A stretch of 18,408 bases of DNA from Cyclobacteriaceae bacterium. GTDB lineage: Bacteria > Bacteroidota > Bacteroidia > Cytophagales > Cyclobacteriaceae. The stretch covers positions 1 through 18,408 of the forward strand of contig JABFSY010000196.1 of assembly GCA_013140395.1 (NCBI GenBank). Direction: 5' to 3'. The notes beneath the pieces were generated by a model. It did not search any database. It was not told where the DNA came from and saw nothing but the letters and a program-made list of their open reading frames with translations. Position numbers and translations under genes: made by a program. Positions 8,127-15,463 of the stretch are shown here, one piece after another; position 1 is the first letter of the stretch; every line of letters starts with the position of its first letter.

Positions 8127-8894
8127 TTACTGGGTGGCTGTCTCCTCGATCTCGTCTTTCTTCATCACCCAAAAATTGTTAAAGCCTTCTCCTTGTTGTA
8201 TGGATATCATTCCGTTGGCTAGCATCTCAAGAATAGCCAGAAAGTTAAAGATCAGGGCTATGCGAGTAGGAGCTTTTTCGAATAACTCAATAAAGGGAAC
8301 GCGCGGCTTGCTAGTGATTTCGTTCAGGATATACTCCTTCTGGCCTTCAATGGTAAATGGATATTGAATTACCTGATGAACGGGTTTGTTTTTCTCTTCC
8401 TCCTGTCGTTTCAAGACTTTTTCAAAAACCATCAATAGCTTAAACAGATCGACATCTTGTAATTCCGCTTCAACATTTGTGATTTCCGCCAGCTGTTTTA
8501 GCTCTTTCAATAAATTGCCGCGCTTCTCCTTCATCAGCTCGGTCTCTTCCATTTTGTGGAACTGCTCCACCACTGATTTGTACTTTTTGTACTCCATCAG
8601 GTGTTTTACCAGTTCTTCCCGCGGATCGATTTCATTTCCTTGCTCATCTAATTGTGGGCGAGGTAGTAACATTTTTGATTTGATACGCATCAGCGTGGCG
8701 GCTACCAGAATAAACTCGCTGGCCACTTCTATGTTCATGGTTTCTAGCTGACGTAAGTATTCCAGAAAATCGTTCGTAATTTTTGAGATGGGAATGTCGT
8801 TGATCTCGAGTTCATCTCGCTCTATAAAGAAAAGAAGCAAGTCAAACGGGCCCTCAAAAAGGGGCAAATGAATTTCAAAAGGCTTTTGTTCCAT
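8127..8894 (-). CDS. scpA: Segregation and condensation protein A
   Basis: ScpA is the kleisin subunit that links the SMC ATPase heads and binds ScpB in the bacterial condensin complex. The 255-residue product has the family N-terminal signature (FEGPFDLLLFFIERDELEINDIPI, about residues 14-37). The conserved LRQLETMNIEVASEFILVAATLM helical region and the RIKSKMLLPRP segment (about 73-83) follow. A charged linker of about 70 residues leads to a C-terminal winged-helix region with IVLFLAILEM-like hydrophobic pattern. scpB is not in the window. The gene is convergent with the tolC-like gene, with stop codons one base apart, and divergent from dxs. A TATTTTTG -7-like element lies on this strand just upstream (8908-8915). 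Confidence 0.93.
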   Translation of the reverse strand: MEQKPFEIHLPLFEGPFDLLLFFIERDELEINDIPISKITNDFLEYLRQLETMNIEVASEFILVAATLMRIKSKMLLPRPQLDEQGNEIDPREELVKHLMEYKKYKSVVEQFHKMEETELMKEKRGNLLKELKQLAEITNVEAELQDVDLFKLLMVFEKVLKRQEEEKNKPVHQVIQYPFTIEGQKEYILNEITSKPRVPFIELFEKAPTRIALIFNFLAILEMLANGMISIQQGEGFNNFWVMKKDEIEETATQ

Positions 8895-8907
8895 AAATTT
8901 CAGATGG

Positions 8908-8915
8908 CAAAAATA
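8908..8915 (-). promoter_or_regulatory. Possible -7 promoter element of scpA
   Basis: On the minus strand this reads TATTTTTG, an exact match to TAnnTTTG, 14 bases before the scpA ATG at 8894. The leader would be very short. A TTTT run about 20 bases farther upstream is only a weak -33 element. Confidence 0.35.
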
Positions 8916-8945
8916 TCCAAAACCATTGGATAAAACCGTTCTTAT

Positions 8946-8967
8946 CTACAAATCCGTAAATTTGTAG
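8946..8967. promoter_or_regulatory. Inverted repeat overlapping a dxs -7 element in the scpA/dxs divergent region
   Basis: ctacaaat (8946-8953) and atttgtag (8960-8967) form perfect 8-base arms with a 6-base spacer. On the plus strand TAAATTTG (8957-8964), an exact TAnnTTTG match, lies inside it. This would put transcription start about 80 bases before the dxs ATG. No -33 TTG sits at the usual distance (the nearest is at 8926-8928, 28 bases away). Confidence 0.35.
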
Positions 8968-9048
8968 CTGTGAGGCTGAAAATCTTTTAAAAACAACTTA
9001 CCTTGATTGTCTGTTTAGATAATCAGTCGTGATAACCTTGAATTTGCA

Positions 9049-10974
9049 ATGTTGATAACCCCCGGAAAACTACTAGCCGCGATCGATAGCCCCGATGACC
9101 TGAAAAAATTGGATCAGGCGCAACTGGTTCAACTATGTGATGAACTGAGGCATTATATTATAGACAATGTTTCTGTTTATGGCGGTCATTTTGGGGCGAG
9201 CTTGGGCGTTGTCGAGCTTACCGTAGCACTTCATTATGTCTTTGATACCCCTTATGATCAGTTGGTGTGGGATGTGGGTCATCAGGCCTACGGTCACAAA
9301 ATAGTTACTGGGCGAAGAGATAATTTTTATACCAACCGCGTCTACAAGGGGCTTTCTGGGTTCCCTAAAAGAAAGGAAAGCATTTATGATACTTTTGGGG
9401 TAGGGCATTCGTCCACCTCCGTTTCTGCAGCACTGGGCATGGCGGTAGCCTCTAAATATCTAGGTTTGGATGACAAGCAGCACGTTGCCATCATTGGAGA
9501 TGGTGCGCTTACGGGGGGGATGGCCTTCGAAGGACTTAATCACGCGGGGGTTTCCGATACCAACTTATTGATCATCCTGAATGACAATTGCATGTCGATA
9601 GACCCCAATGTGGGTGCCTTGAAGGATTACCTGACGGATATTACCACTTCAAAGACATATAATAAGCTAAAGGATGACGTGTGGAATCTCCTTGGGAAGT
9701 TGTCATCTATAGGAAAAAGTGCGCAAGACATTGTATCAAAAGTAGAGACAGGAATTAAATCGACTTTGCTTAGTCAGAGCAATCTTTTCGAATCACTTAA
9801 TCTTAGGTATTTCGGGCCAGTCGATGGCCACGATGTAGATCATATGGTGTCTGTTTTAAATGATTTGAAACAGATCAAAGGCCCGAAGATATTGCATTGC
9901 ATTACTACCAAGGGAAAAGGCTATGGCCCGGCTGAAAAAGGGAACGCAACAACCTGGCATGCGCCAGGTACCTTTGACAAGATCTCGGGGGAGATCCACA
10001 AGAAAGTTTACGAAAAGCCTCAACCTCCAAAATACCAGGATGTGTTTGGACATACCTTGGCTGAGCTGGCCAGAACCAATGATAAAATTATGGGCATCAC
10101 GCCCGCGATGCCATCCGGTTCCTCAATGAATATCATGATGAAAGAAATGCCGGAACGCGCTTTTGATGTAGGTATCGCAGAACAACATGCAGTGACTTTC
10201 TCGGCTGGATTGGCAACACAAGGACTTGTTCCTTTCTGCAATATATATAGTTCATTTATGCAACGTGCGTACGACCAGGTGGTGCATGATGTGTGCATTC
10301 AAAATTTACCAGTCAACTTTTGTCTGGATCGAGCTGGCTTTGCAGGTGCCGATGGACCTACTCACCATGGTGCCTATGATGTGGCTTACTTCAGGTGTTT
10401 GCCGAATATGATTGTCGCATCTCCTATGAACGAGGAGGAGCTTAGAAATTTGATGTTTACCGCGCAGCTGCCAAGAAGTGAGCAGGCATTTTCTATTCGG
10501 TACCCTAGAGGCCAGGGTGTAATGCCACAGTGGAAGACCGCCTTTAAAGAAATTGAGATTGGAACCGGAAGGAAAATCAGAGAAGGAAACGAGCTTGCTG
10601 TATTAAGCTTTGGTCACATTGGAAATTATGTGGTAGAGGTTTGTGAAAAACTCAGCAAAAAAGACCTGCAAATTGCACACTATGATTTACGCTTTGCAAA
10701 GCCTCTTGATAAAAACTTATTGCATGAAGTCTTTTCTTCCTTTAAGAAAGTACTTACAGTTGAGGATGGTTGTGTAGAGGGGGGTATCGGAAGTGCTGTG
10801 CTGGAGTTTATGGCAGATAACAATTATCAATGTGAAGTAAAGAGATTAGGCATACCTGATCGGATTGTGGAGCACGGTGAGCAACTGGAATTGCATAAGG
10901 AATGCGGTTTCGATCCGGAAGGCATTGAGCGGTCTGTTCTGTTGATGCTTGAGCCTATTCGTTCCATTGTCTAG
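9049..10974 (+). CDS. dxs: 1-deoxy-D-xylulose-5-phosphate synthase
   Basis: DXS condenses pyruvate and D-glyceraldehyde 3-phosphate, with thiamine diphosphate, to form DXP, the first step of the MEP isoprenoid pathway and a source of thiamine and pyridoxal precursors. The 641-residue product is full length. Visible features are GGHFGASLG with the active-site His47, VGHQAYGHKIVTGR (about 77-90), and the ThDP/Mg motif from GDG (150-152) to NDN (178-180). The pyrimidine-domain catalytic Glu378 lies in IAEQHAVTF, and the DXS signature LDRAGFAGADGPTHHGAYD spans 426-444. The TAG stop is followed immediately by the GTG of the hydrolase gene, implying co-translation. No other MEP or thiamine gene is present in the window. 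Confidence 0.97.
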   Translation: MLITPGKLLAAIDSPDDLKKLDQAQLVQLCDELRHYIIDNVSVYGGHFGASLGVVELTVALHYVFDTPYDQLVWDVGHQAYGHKIVTGRRDNFYTNRVYKGLSGFPKRKESIYDTFGVGHSSTSVSAALGMAVASKYLGLDDKQHVAIIGDGALTGGMAFEGLNHAGVSDTNLLIILNDNCMSIDPNVGALKDYLTDITTSKTYNKLKDDVWNLLGKLSSIGKSAQDIVSKVETGIKSTLLSQSNLFESLNLRYFGPVDGHDVDHMVSVLNDLKQIKGPKILHCITTKGKGYGPAEKGNATTWHAPGTFDKISGEIHKKVYEKPQPPKYQDVFGHTLAELARTNDKIMGITPAMPSGSSMNIMMKEMPERAFDVGIAEQHAVTFSAGLATQGLVPFCNIYSSFMQRAYDQVVHDVCIQNLPVNFCLDRAGFAGADGPTHHGAYDVAYFRCLPNMIVASPMNEEELRNLMFTAQLPRSEQAFSIRYPRGQGVMPQWKTAFKEIEIGTGRKIREGNELAVLSFGHIGNYVVEVCEKLSKKDLQIAHYDLRFAKPLDKNLLHEVFSSFKKVLTVEDGCVEGGIGSAVLEFMADNNYQCEVKRLGIPDRIVEHGEQLELHKECGFDPEGIERSVLLMLEPIRSIV

Positions 10975-11757
10975 GTGAGTCAGCAAATTTATTTTAAGGA
11001 TCAAGGAAAAGGTTTCCCGATCGTATTACTACACGGATTTTGCGAGAACCACCAAATCTGGAACGGTTTTGCTGAAGATCTGGCGTTGAATTTTAGGGTT
11101 ATTACACCGGATTTGCCAGGTTTTGGGAAAAGTCAACTGCCTCACCAACCATTTTCTATTGACGACATTGCCGACCAAATGCTTACCTGGCTGCACCAAT
11201 CTGGGATAGAATATTCAATTCTAATTGGGCATTCGCTGGGTGGTTATATAACATTAGCTATGGCCCGGAAGAAAGTTGAAGCGTTTGCTGGCATCGGTCT
11301 TTTTCATTCGACTGCCTTCGCTGATAGCGATGATAAAAAGGCCAATCGAGACAAAACAATCGAATTTGTGCAGAAAAATGGAGTTGCACCCTTTGCAAGT
11401 ACATTTGTTCAAGGCCTTTTTAGGGATAGTCAAAGCAAATACCTTACGCAGGTAAATAAAATTGCCTGTGCAACTCCTCTCGAAACTGTCATTTCATATA
11501 CGAAAGCGATGCGCGATCGCGAATCAGCCATAGAGTTTCTACGCACGCTTCCTATTTACCTTTTAGTTATTGCAGGTATCCACGACTCTATCATTCCTGT
11601 TGCTGTATCGGAGCAGCTTGCCAAACTAGGGCCAAAAGTAGTTTACCAACCGCTTGAGCACTCTGGACATATGGGAATGTTGGAAGACAAGCAGAGGGCG
11701 TTAAACGCTATTAGGGATTTTAGCAGCAGGTGTTTACCAGGCCTTGAACTTTTATGA
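10975..11757 (+). CDS. Alpha/beta-fold hydrolase
   Basis: This 260-residue cytoplasmic hydrolase has the complete catalytic layout. The oxyanion-hole segment LLHGF is at about residues 18-22, the nucleophile elbow GHSLGG carries Ser87, an acid Asp204 lies in AGIHDSIIP, and His232 lies in HSGHMGMLE. The N-terminal strand pattern (YFKDQGKGFPIVLLHG) is typical of small esterase or BioH/RsbQ-like members, but the substrate cannot be assigned. It starts with GTG immediately after the dxs TAG, with no spacer, so expression is probably coupled to dxs. A role linked to isoprenoid metabolism is not established by that. There is no signal peptide or membrane segment. Confidence 0.88.
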   Translation: MSQQIYFKDQGKGFPIVLLHGFCENHQIWNGFAEDLALNFRVITPDLPGFGKSQLPHQPFSIDDIADQMLTWLHQSGIEYSILIGHSLGGYITLAMARKKVEAFAGIGLFHSTAFADSDDKKANRDKTIEFVQKNGVAPFASTFVQGLFRDSQSKYLTQVNKIACATPLETVISYTKAMRDRESAIEFLRTLPIYLLVIAGIHDSIIPVAVSEQLAKLGPKVVYQPLEHSGHMGMLEDKQRALNAIRDFSSRCLPGLELL

Positions 11758-11765
11758 GTTATTTT

Positions 11766-11799
11766 TTTGTTTAAATTTTAAGCTTTTTATCTATATTTG
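11766..11799 (+). promoter_or_regulatory. Probable Bacteroidota-type promoter of the zinc-ribbon membrane gene
   Basis: TTTG (11766-11769) and TATATTTG (11792-11799) match the -33 TTG and -7 TAnnTTTG elements, with 22 bases between them, in the accepted range. Predicted transcription start is near 11805, about 55 bases before the ATG at 11860. This is the best promoter match in the window. Confidence 0.6.
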
Positions 11800-11859
11800 A
11801 CTTCGACAGGGTACTAGATAACTGGATTTCAATAACAGACTACGATAAACCTCTAAAAT

Positions 11860-12621
11860 ATGAATGACTACTTGTTAGAAGAAGACCCTCACAGATATGA
11901 TTCTTGGAATGCCCTGGCGACAAATTTGTCTTACGCATTATGGGCAGTAGCCATATTAATTGTGCTCGGATATTTTGTCAAGCTATCGACTACAGAAGGC
12001 AATAAAAATAAGTATGATTTCATCAATAAGCATGAAATCAAGTTTTTGTGGATTGCATCCATTGTTTTGGTTATAGGCGCCTGCTTTTTTTTTAATTCTA
12101 ATTTGGTAAAATTTAGCACGGTCCTGTTTTTTGTCCGGGCGTTCATGACAATTGCCTTTGGCTTAATTGCGGCTCTCATCATTCAGAATTTGCTGAAATT
12201 TTATTATCCCTTTTTTATTGAGAAAAGATTGAAAGTTCTTCGTTACAAGCCACGGATTTCCCCTAAGACTGGAAAACCCATGAAGCTATTGAGTGAAGAA
12301 GAAGAAGACGCCTATTTGGATGAGGGAATGCAGGCAGAAGAAAATGTGTTTTCGGTTGACTACGATGTTTGGAAAGATGAAGAATCAGGTCATATTCAAA
12401 TTGAAAAATACTCAGGTCACTTGCATGCCATTCAATGTCCGGAATGTAATTATCAAACCTTTAAAGTTGTGAGGGAAGAAATTACAAAAACCCCTACGTT
12501 CTCGGAAGAGGGAGAAATTATCAAACATTATCTCTGCGGTTATTGCGGCTATAAAGCCAAGAAAACAGTGGTGCTAAGACAGCAGGCAAAGTCTCCTGAA
12601 GCTGCTGCGGCTACAGCATAA
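11860..12621 (+). CDS. Conserved-type membrane protein with C-terminal zinc ribbon, function unknown
   Basis: The 253-residue protein has three hydrophobic segments (about residues 20-41, 61-79 and 86-110). A basic and acidic cytoplasmic-type region follows, including RYKPRISPKTGKPMKL and an acidic run EEEEDAYLDEG. At the C-terminus two CxxC pairs (Cys193/196 in CPEC and Cys226/229 in CGYC), separated by about 30 residues, form a likely zinc ribbon. I recognise the combination as the sort of lineage-conserved protein found in Bacteroidota but know no assigned function. It has its own promoter-like sequence upstream and a strong terminator downstream, so it is probably monocistronic. A nine-T run (12085-12093) encodes part of the second membrane segment. 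The C-terminal tail is Ala-rich. Confidence 0.8.
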   Translation: MNDYLLEEDPHRYDSWNALATNLSYALWAVAILIVLGYFVKLSTTEGNKNKYDFINKHEIKFLWIASIVLVIGACFFFNSNLVKFSTVLFFVRAFMTIAFGLIAALIIQNLLKFYYPFFIEKRLKVLRYKPRISPKTGKPMKLLSEEEEDAYLDEGMQAEENVFSVDYDVWKDEESGHIQIEKYSGHLHAIQCPECNYQTFKVVREEITKTPTFSEEGEIIKHYLCGYCGYKAKKTVVLRQQAKSPEAAAATA

Positions 12622-12635
12622 GAGTTTTTGTTTCT

Positions 12636-12675
12636 CAACAAGAAAGCCCCATTTTTGGGGCTTTCTTGTTTTATT
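12636..12675. terminator. Strong terminator between convergent genes
   Basis: A perfect 14-bp stem pairs 12637-12650 with 12657-12670, extendable to 15 bp by A12651-T12656. The GC-rich inner half (gcccc/ggggc) and a tetra-T loop are followed by a T-rich stretch (cttgttttatt). It serves the plus-strand zinc-ribbon gene and lies just past the stop of the minus-strand gene at 12674, whose downstream side is less T-rich, so it may act weakly in both directions. Confidence 0.9.
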
Positions 12676-12934
12676 AAGGCACTTGGAGTTTGATTTGGTC
12701 AGAGTAGAAATTCATTCTCGTGTGTTCACGATCGAGCAATGAAATTCGCTCGATGGTAGACTTCTTATGGTTAACGAAAACTTCGATGTACTCATCGCCA
12801 AGTAAGTACAGATTTACTTTATAGCGGTAATACCTGATGGCTATTACAAATTGTGCGTGTTGATACAACAAACTTATTTTTTGTTCTAAACTATTTTTCG
12901 CGAGTTCTGACCAACGAATCATGCTATTAAACAT
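12674..12934 (-). CDS. Small hypothetical protein (86 aa)
   Basis: An 86-residue cytoplasmic-type protein with no signal peptide or membrane helix. The sequence suggests an N-terminal helix followed by beta strands (IRYYRYKVNLYLLGDEYIEVFV) and a charged C-terminal part. I cannot assign a function. It resembles, in composition and size, small Bacteroidota-restricted proteins with an RYYxYKVNLYLL-type core, but this is an impression. ATG 12922 (residue 5) is an alternative start. TATTTTTTG on the minus strand at 12945-12937 resembles a -7 element with one extra T, and TTTG at 12966-12963 could be its -33 element. If used, the leader would be nearly absent for the first ATG. It ends against the shared terminator and could also be read from the upstream gene 65 bases away. 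Confidence 0.6.
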   Translation of the reverse strand: MFNSMIRWSELAKNSLEQKISLLYQHAQFVIAIRYYRYKVNLYLLGDEYIEVFVNHKKSTIERISLLDREHTRMNFYSDQIKLQVP

Positions 12935-12999
12935 AACAAAAAATATTGAGAGTTAGAATGGGCAAAGTGGTTTTTGACCCCATACTATTCAACAACTGT

Positions 13000-14229
13000 C
13001 TAGTGGTTGTCACCAAATTGGTGTTCTAAGGATTGTTCGCGTTCTAGATCGCTAATTATTTTTTTGTCCAACTGACTTTCTTTTAGAACATTGTAATTAT
13101 CCCAAAACGCTTTATTATATGCCTGGTCTTGATATTGAAGGCCATAGTTTTTCATTTTTTGTCCCAATCCAATTTTCTTAGACGTGTTGGGTTCCACGGA
13201 GTTAATCAAGAGAATCTGATTAAGCTCTGTTTCAAATTTCAAGTCGTTGGTTTCACCATCAAACCAATTAATCTGCGAGTTTACGCTTAGATAATTTAGA
13301 TACATCACCCCCTCAAACGCCTTAAAATCGATTACCCTTTTGACCTTTACAAGTTTGCTCACCAACCCTCTCTTTTTGCCTACAAAAAGATCGGATGTAT
13401 TCTCGTCTTCGAGATGAAGGATGGCAAAAGTTTTTTTGTCTATCAACAGCTTTACTTGGTCAAGTTTATGAGTGATCACATAGACGGGGCGATTGTTAAA
13501 ATCGGTATCTTTTTCTCTTGTTAGTTGTTTTAGAAATTCATCTTCTTCAGGAAAATGGCGATAGCGGATGCTATTGTGTAGGAGCAAGTCTTCCAATAAA
13601 TTTCCCTGATCAAAAAAGGACGTGAATTTACTGCTATAGCCGATGCTTCTGCGAACTTCTTTTAGAGCAACACGTTCCCTCAATTTGAATTTGTTTCTTG
13701 GTTCTTTATAGTCTTCGTCATAGATAGATACGGCTGCCTCCAAAAGTGAGACATAGGTGTTAGCAACTTTCTTTAGGTCACGGTAAAAGCCTTCCAAGAC
13801 ATACGGATTTTTTGGGTAGTTTTCATCGATTTTTAAAAGGGCAATGTGTAGAATATCACCCCCCTTTAGGGAGTCTGAAACAACAACTTCGTCCAGGATA
13901 ACAGTTGATTTTTCTATTTGGATGACCAGCGAATCAGTGAGTAACGCCCAGACTGGGGCTTCAAAGGTTTTATAGCCAAGCATATTGATCGCGAAAATAT
14001 TGTCTTTGAATTCACTGTTTAGATGAAAATCGAATTCGCCTTGCAGGTTTGTAACAGTACCAATGGATTTTCCTAGAATACCCACAGAGGCAAAAGGCAG
14101 CGGTTCTCTGGTCTCCTTATCGACAACCTTGCCGGAAACAGTTAGTTTTTGAGCGGTTACTGCAAATGAGCTCAAGGCGCAAAATAACGCCAGGTAGTAT
14201 TTCATATTATACAAGCTACAAGATAGCAT
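13000..14229 (-). CDS. CarboxypepD_reg-like domain protein, secreted
   Basis: The frame encodes 409 residues from 14229. The better start is the internal ATG at 14205 (residue 9), because it places a signal peptide directly at the N-terminus (MKYYLALFCALSSFAVTAQ), giving 401 residues. After the signal, residues 29-118 form a carboxypeptidase regulatory-like beta sandwich with the usual pattern VSGKVVDKETREPLPFASV ... GTVTNLQGEFDF and a closing ILDEVVVSD. This domain usually precedes TonB-dependent receptors or other surface proteins. Here no TonB barrel follows; the rest (about 290 residues) is a mixed alpha/beta region without a family I can name. Export to the periplasm or outer membrane is inferred. 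The gene is divergent from the LytS/LytTR genes, which might control it; no evidence beyond position. Confidence 0.8.
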   Translation of the reverse strand: MLSCSLYNMKYYLALFCALSSFAVTAQKLTVSGKVVDKETREPLPFASVGILGKSIGTVTNLQGEFDFHLNSEFKDNIFAINMLGYKTFEAPVWALLTDSLVIQIEKSTVILDEVVVSDSLKGGDILHIALLKIDENYPKNPYVLEGFYRDLKKVANTYVSLLEAAVSIYDEDYKEPRNKFKLRERVALKEVRRSIGYSSKFTSFFDQGNLLEDLLLHNSIRYRHFPEEDEFLKQLTREKDTDFNNRPVYVITHKLDQVKLLIDKKTFAILHLEDENTSDLFVGKKRGLVSKLVKVKRVIDFKAFEGVMYLNYLSVNSQINWFDGETNDLKFETELNQILLINSVEPNTSKKIGLGQKMKNYGLQYQDQAYNKAFWDNYNVLKESQLDKKIISDLEREQSLEHQFGDNH

Positions 14230-14270
14230 TTTCTACAGTTGGCCCTTAATCTGACTCAACGAAATTAATG

Positions 14271-14278
14271 TACGTTTG
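14271..14278 (+). promoter_or_regulatory. Possible -7 promoter element of the LytS/LytTR operon
   Basis: TACGTTTG exactly matches TAnnTTTG and lies 66 bases before the kinase start codon. No TTG is at the normal -33 distance (the nearest, at 14239-14241, is 29 bases away). It may therefore depend on an activator, or be a chance match. Confidence 0.35.
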
Positions 14279-14284
14279 GCGGAT

Positions 14285-14324
14285 ATTTAATGGGCTAATA
14301 ATCATTAAATCCTTTTCATTAAAT
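14285..14324. repeat. Three copies of an 8-base word before the LytS gene
   Basis: ATTTAATG (14285-14292) is the inverse of CATTAAAT, which occurs at 14303-14310 and again at 14317-14324. The latter two, extended by a leading T, are 9-base direct repeats with 14-base spacing. They lie between the putative -7 element and the ribosome binding site. The sequence is AT-rich, so chance is possible. Confidence 0.4.
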
Positions 14325-14326
14325 TT

Positions 14327-14333
14327 AAAGGAG
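14327..14333 (+). promoter_or_regulatory. Shine-Dalgarno site supporting a TTG start for the LytS gene
   Basis: AAAGGAG ends 11 bases before TTG 14345. The frame is closed upstream by TAA at 14306-14308 and contains no ATG or GTG before the first conserved membrane segment, so TTG 14345 is the most likely start. A clear Shine-Dalgarno sequence is uncommon in this lineage. Confidence 0.6.
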
Positions 14334-14344
14334 ATCTTACTGAC

Positions 14345-15463
14345 TTGAAGTGGCTTGAACGCATACCGTCCATTTGGAAACGTGCCTATTGGCTGATCTG
14401 CCTATGGTATTTCATCAATTTTGCCATCAGTGCCATCATTGAATGGCAGTTCGACAATCCGGCCTACTACGTCCTGTGGAACGCTTTCTTTCTGTATGAA
14501 GCCTTAATTATTTCAATTATTCTTATTTTCCTATGGTCACACTGGCTCTCCAATTTTAAAACGGTTTTTCAAGTAGTGGGGCACGTGGCCGGCATTATAT
14601 TGTTCTTCTTTGTGATGGGCACACTTTCTTATTTCTTCAATGATTATCTGGAGGGGTTCGTTTACTTTGTTCATTGGAAAGAATACATGTTGGCGTTATT
14701 GAGCTGGGACGCGCTACGGTTTCACGACCAGTATATTATAACAGTAGGTGTGTACTATGTTATTCGGTACTTTCAGGGGATCCAGCGCCAAGAAAAAGAG
14801 AAAAGCATTTTGGCAATTAAGAACCGTGAGATGCAAATATCATTGCTGAAGTCTCAAATTAATCCTCATTTTCTTTTCAATACACTTAATTCAATTAGTA
14901 CGCTGGTTCACACCAGCAAAGAACAAGCAAGAAAAGTAATTACCAACCTATCAGATATTTTTCGTTATGCACTTGATTCTCATGGAGAGGAATTGGTTCA
15001 ATTGAGTAGCGAAATTGAGTTTATTGAAAACTATGTTAGAATTCAGCAGGTTCGATTTGGTGATCGGCTTCGCTTTGAGAAGGAAATTGACTCGTCTTGC
15101 TTGAGCATAGAAATTCCGCCAATGATTTTACAACCTTTGGTAGAGAATGCGGTAAAATACGGAATAGGACCTAAAGAAGAGGGCGGCACTATTTCGCTCT
15201 TGGTTCGCAGGTCAAAAGATGTAGTATTATTTGAAGTGCGCGATGACGGTCTAGGGTCAAAGGCAAAGAAGGTCATGGATGGAAGTTCAAGTGGGATTGG
15301 TATGGCCAATACCGACCTTCGATTGAAAAGTTATTTCGGTCCGCAATCAGGCCTTCAAATCAATGCATCGGAAAACGGCTACCGTGTTCGTTTTTTCGTT
15401 AATGATAAAAATACAAAGACACTTATCCCCCCAAAAACTAAACTTGAACCGCAGCCCATATGA
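14345..15463 (+). CDS. LytS-type sensor histidine kinase (His_kinase superfamily, LytS/YehU class)
   Basis: A 372-residue inner-membrane kinase. Four hydrophobic segments occupy about residues 14-32, 41-63, 76-97 and 129-142. A short coiled-coil linker leads to the His_kinase motif QINPHFLFNTLN with phospho-acceptor His175. The ATP-binding part shows the N box (LVENAVKYG, Asn268), the G1 box (VRDDGLG, about 299-304) and the G2 box (SSGIGMANTDLRL). These are the complete catalytic elements of the family that partners LytTR regulators. No extracellular sensor domain is apparent, so the membrane part likely senses the signal. The stop overlaps the regulator start in ATGA (15460-15463), so the two are translated together. 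Start is TTG with a Shine-Dalgarno site, see that entry. The signal is unknown. Confidence 0.93.
   Translation: MKWLERIPSIWKRAYWLICLWYFINFAISAIIEWQFDNPAYYVLWNAFFLYEALIISIILIFLWSHWLSNFKTVFQVVGHVAGIILFFFVMGTLSYFFNDYLEGFVYFVHWKEYMLALLSWDALRFHDQYIITVGVYYVIRYFQGIQRQEKEKSILAIKNREMQISLLKSQINPHFLFNTLNSISTLVHTSKEQARKVITNLSDIFRYALDSHGEELVQLSSEIEFIENYVRIQQVRFGDRLRFEKEIDSSCLSIEIPPMILQPLVENAVKYGIGPKEEGGTISLLVRRSKDVVLFEVRDDGLGSKAKKVMDGSSSGIGMANTDLRLKSYFGPQSGLQINASENGYRVRFFVNDKNTKTLIPPKTKLEPQPI

Noticed and set aside
8122..8367. Plus-strand frames (8122-8367 and 8386-8751) opposite scpA
   Set aside because: They are antisense to scpA, have Ser/Phe-rich low-information sequence and no start context.
12674..12934. 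A toxin or antitoxin role for the 86-residue protein
   Set aside because: No partner gene overlaps it, and no toxin or antitoxin motif is visible.
14229..14229. 14229 as the real start of the CarboxypepD_reg-like gene
   Set aside because: The eight extra residues precede a standard signal peptide beginning at ATG 14205, so the shorter form is more likely.
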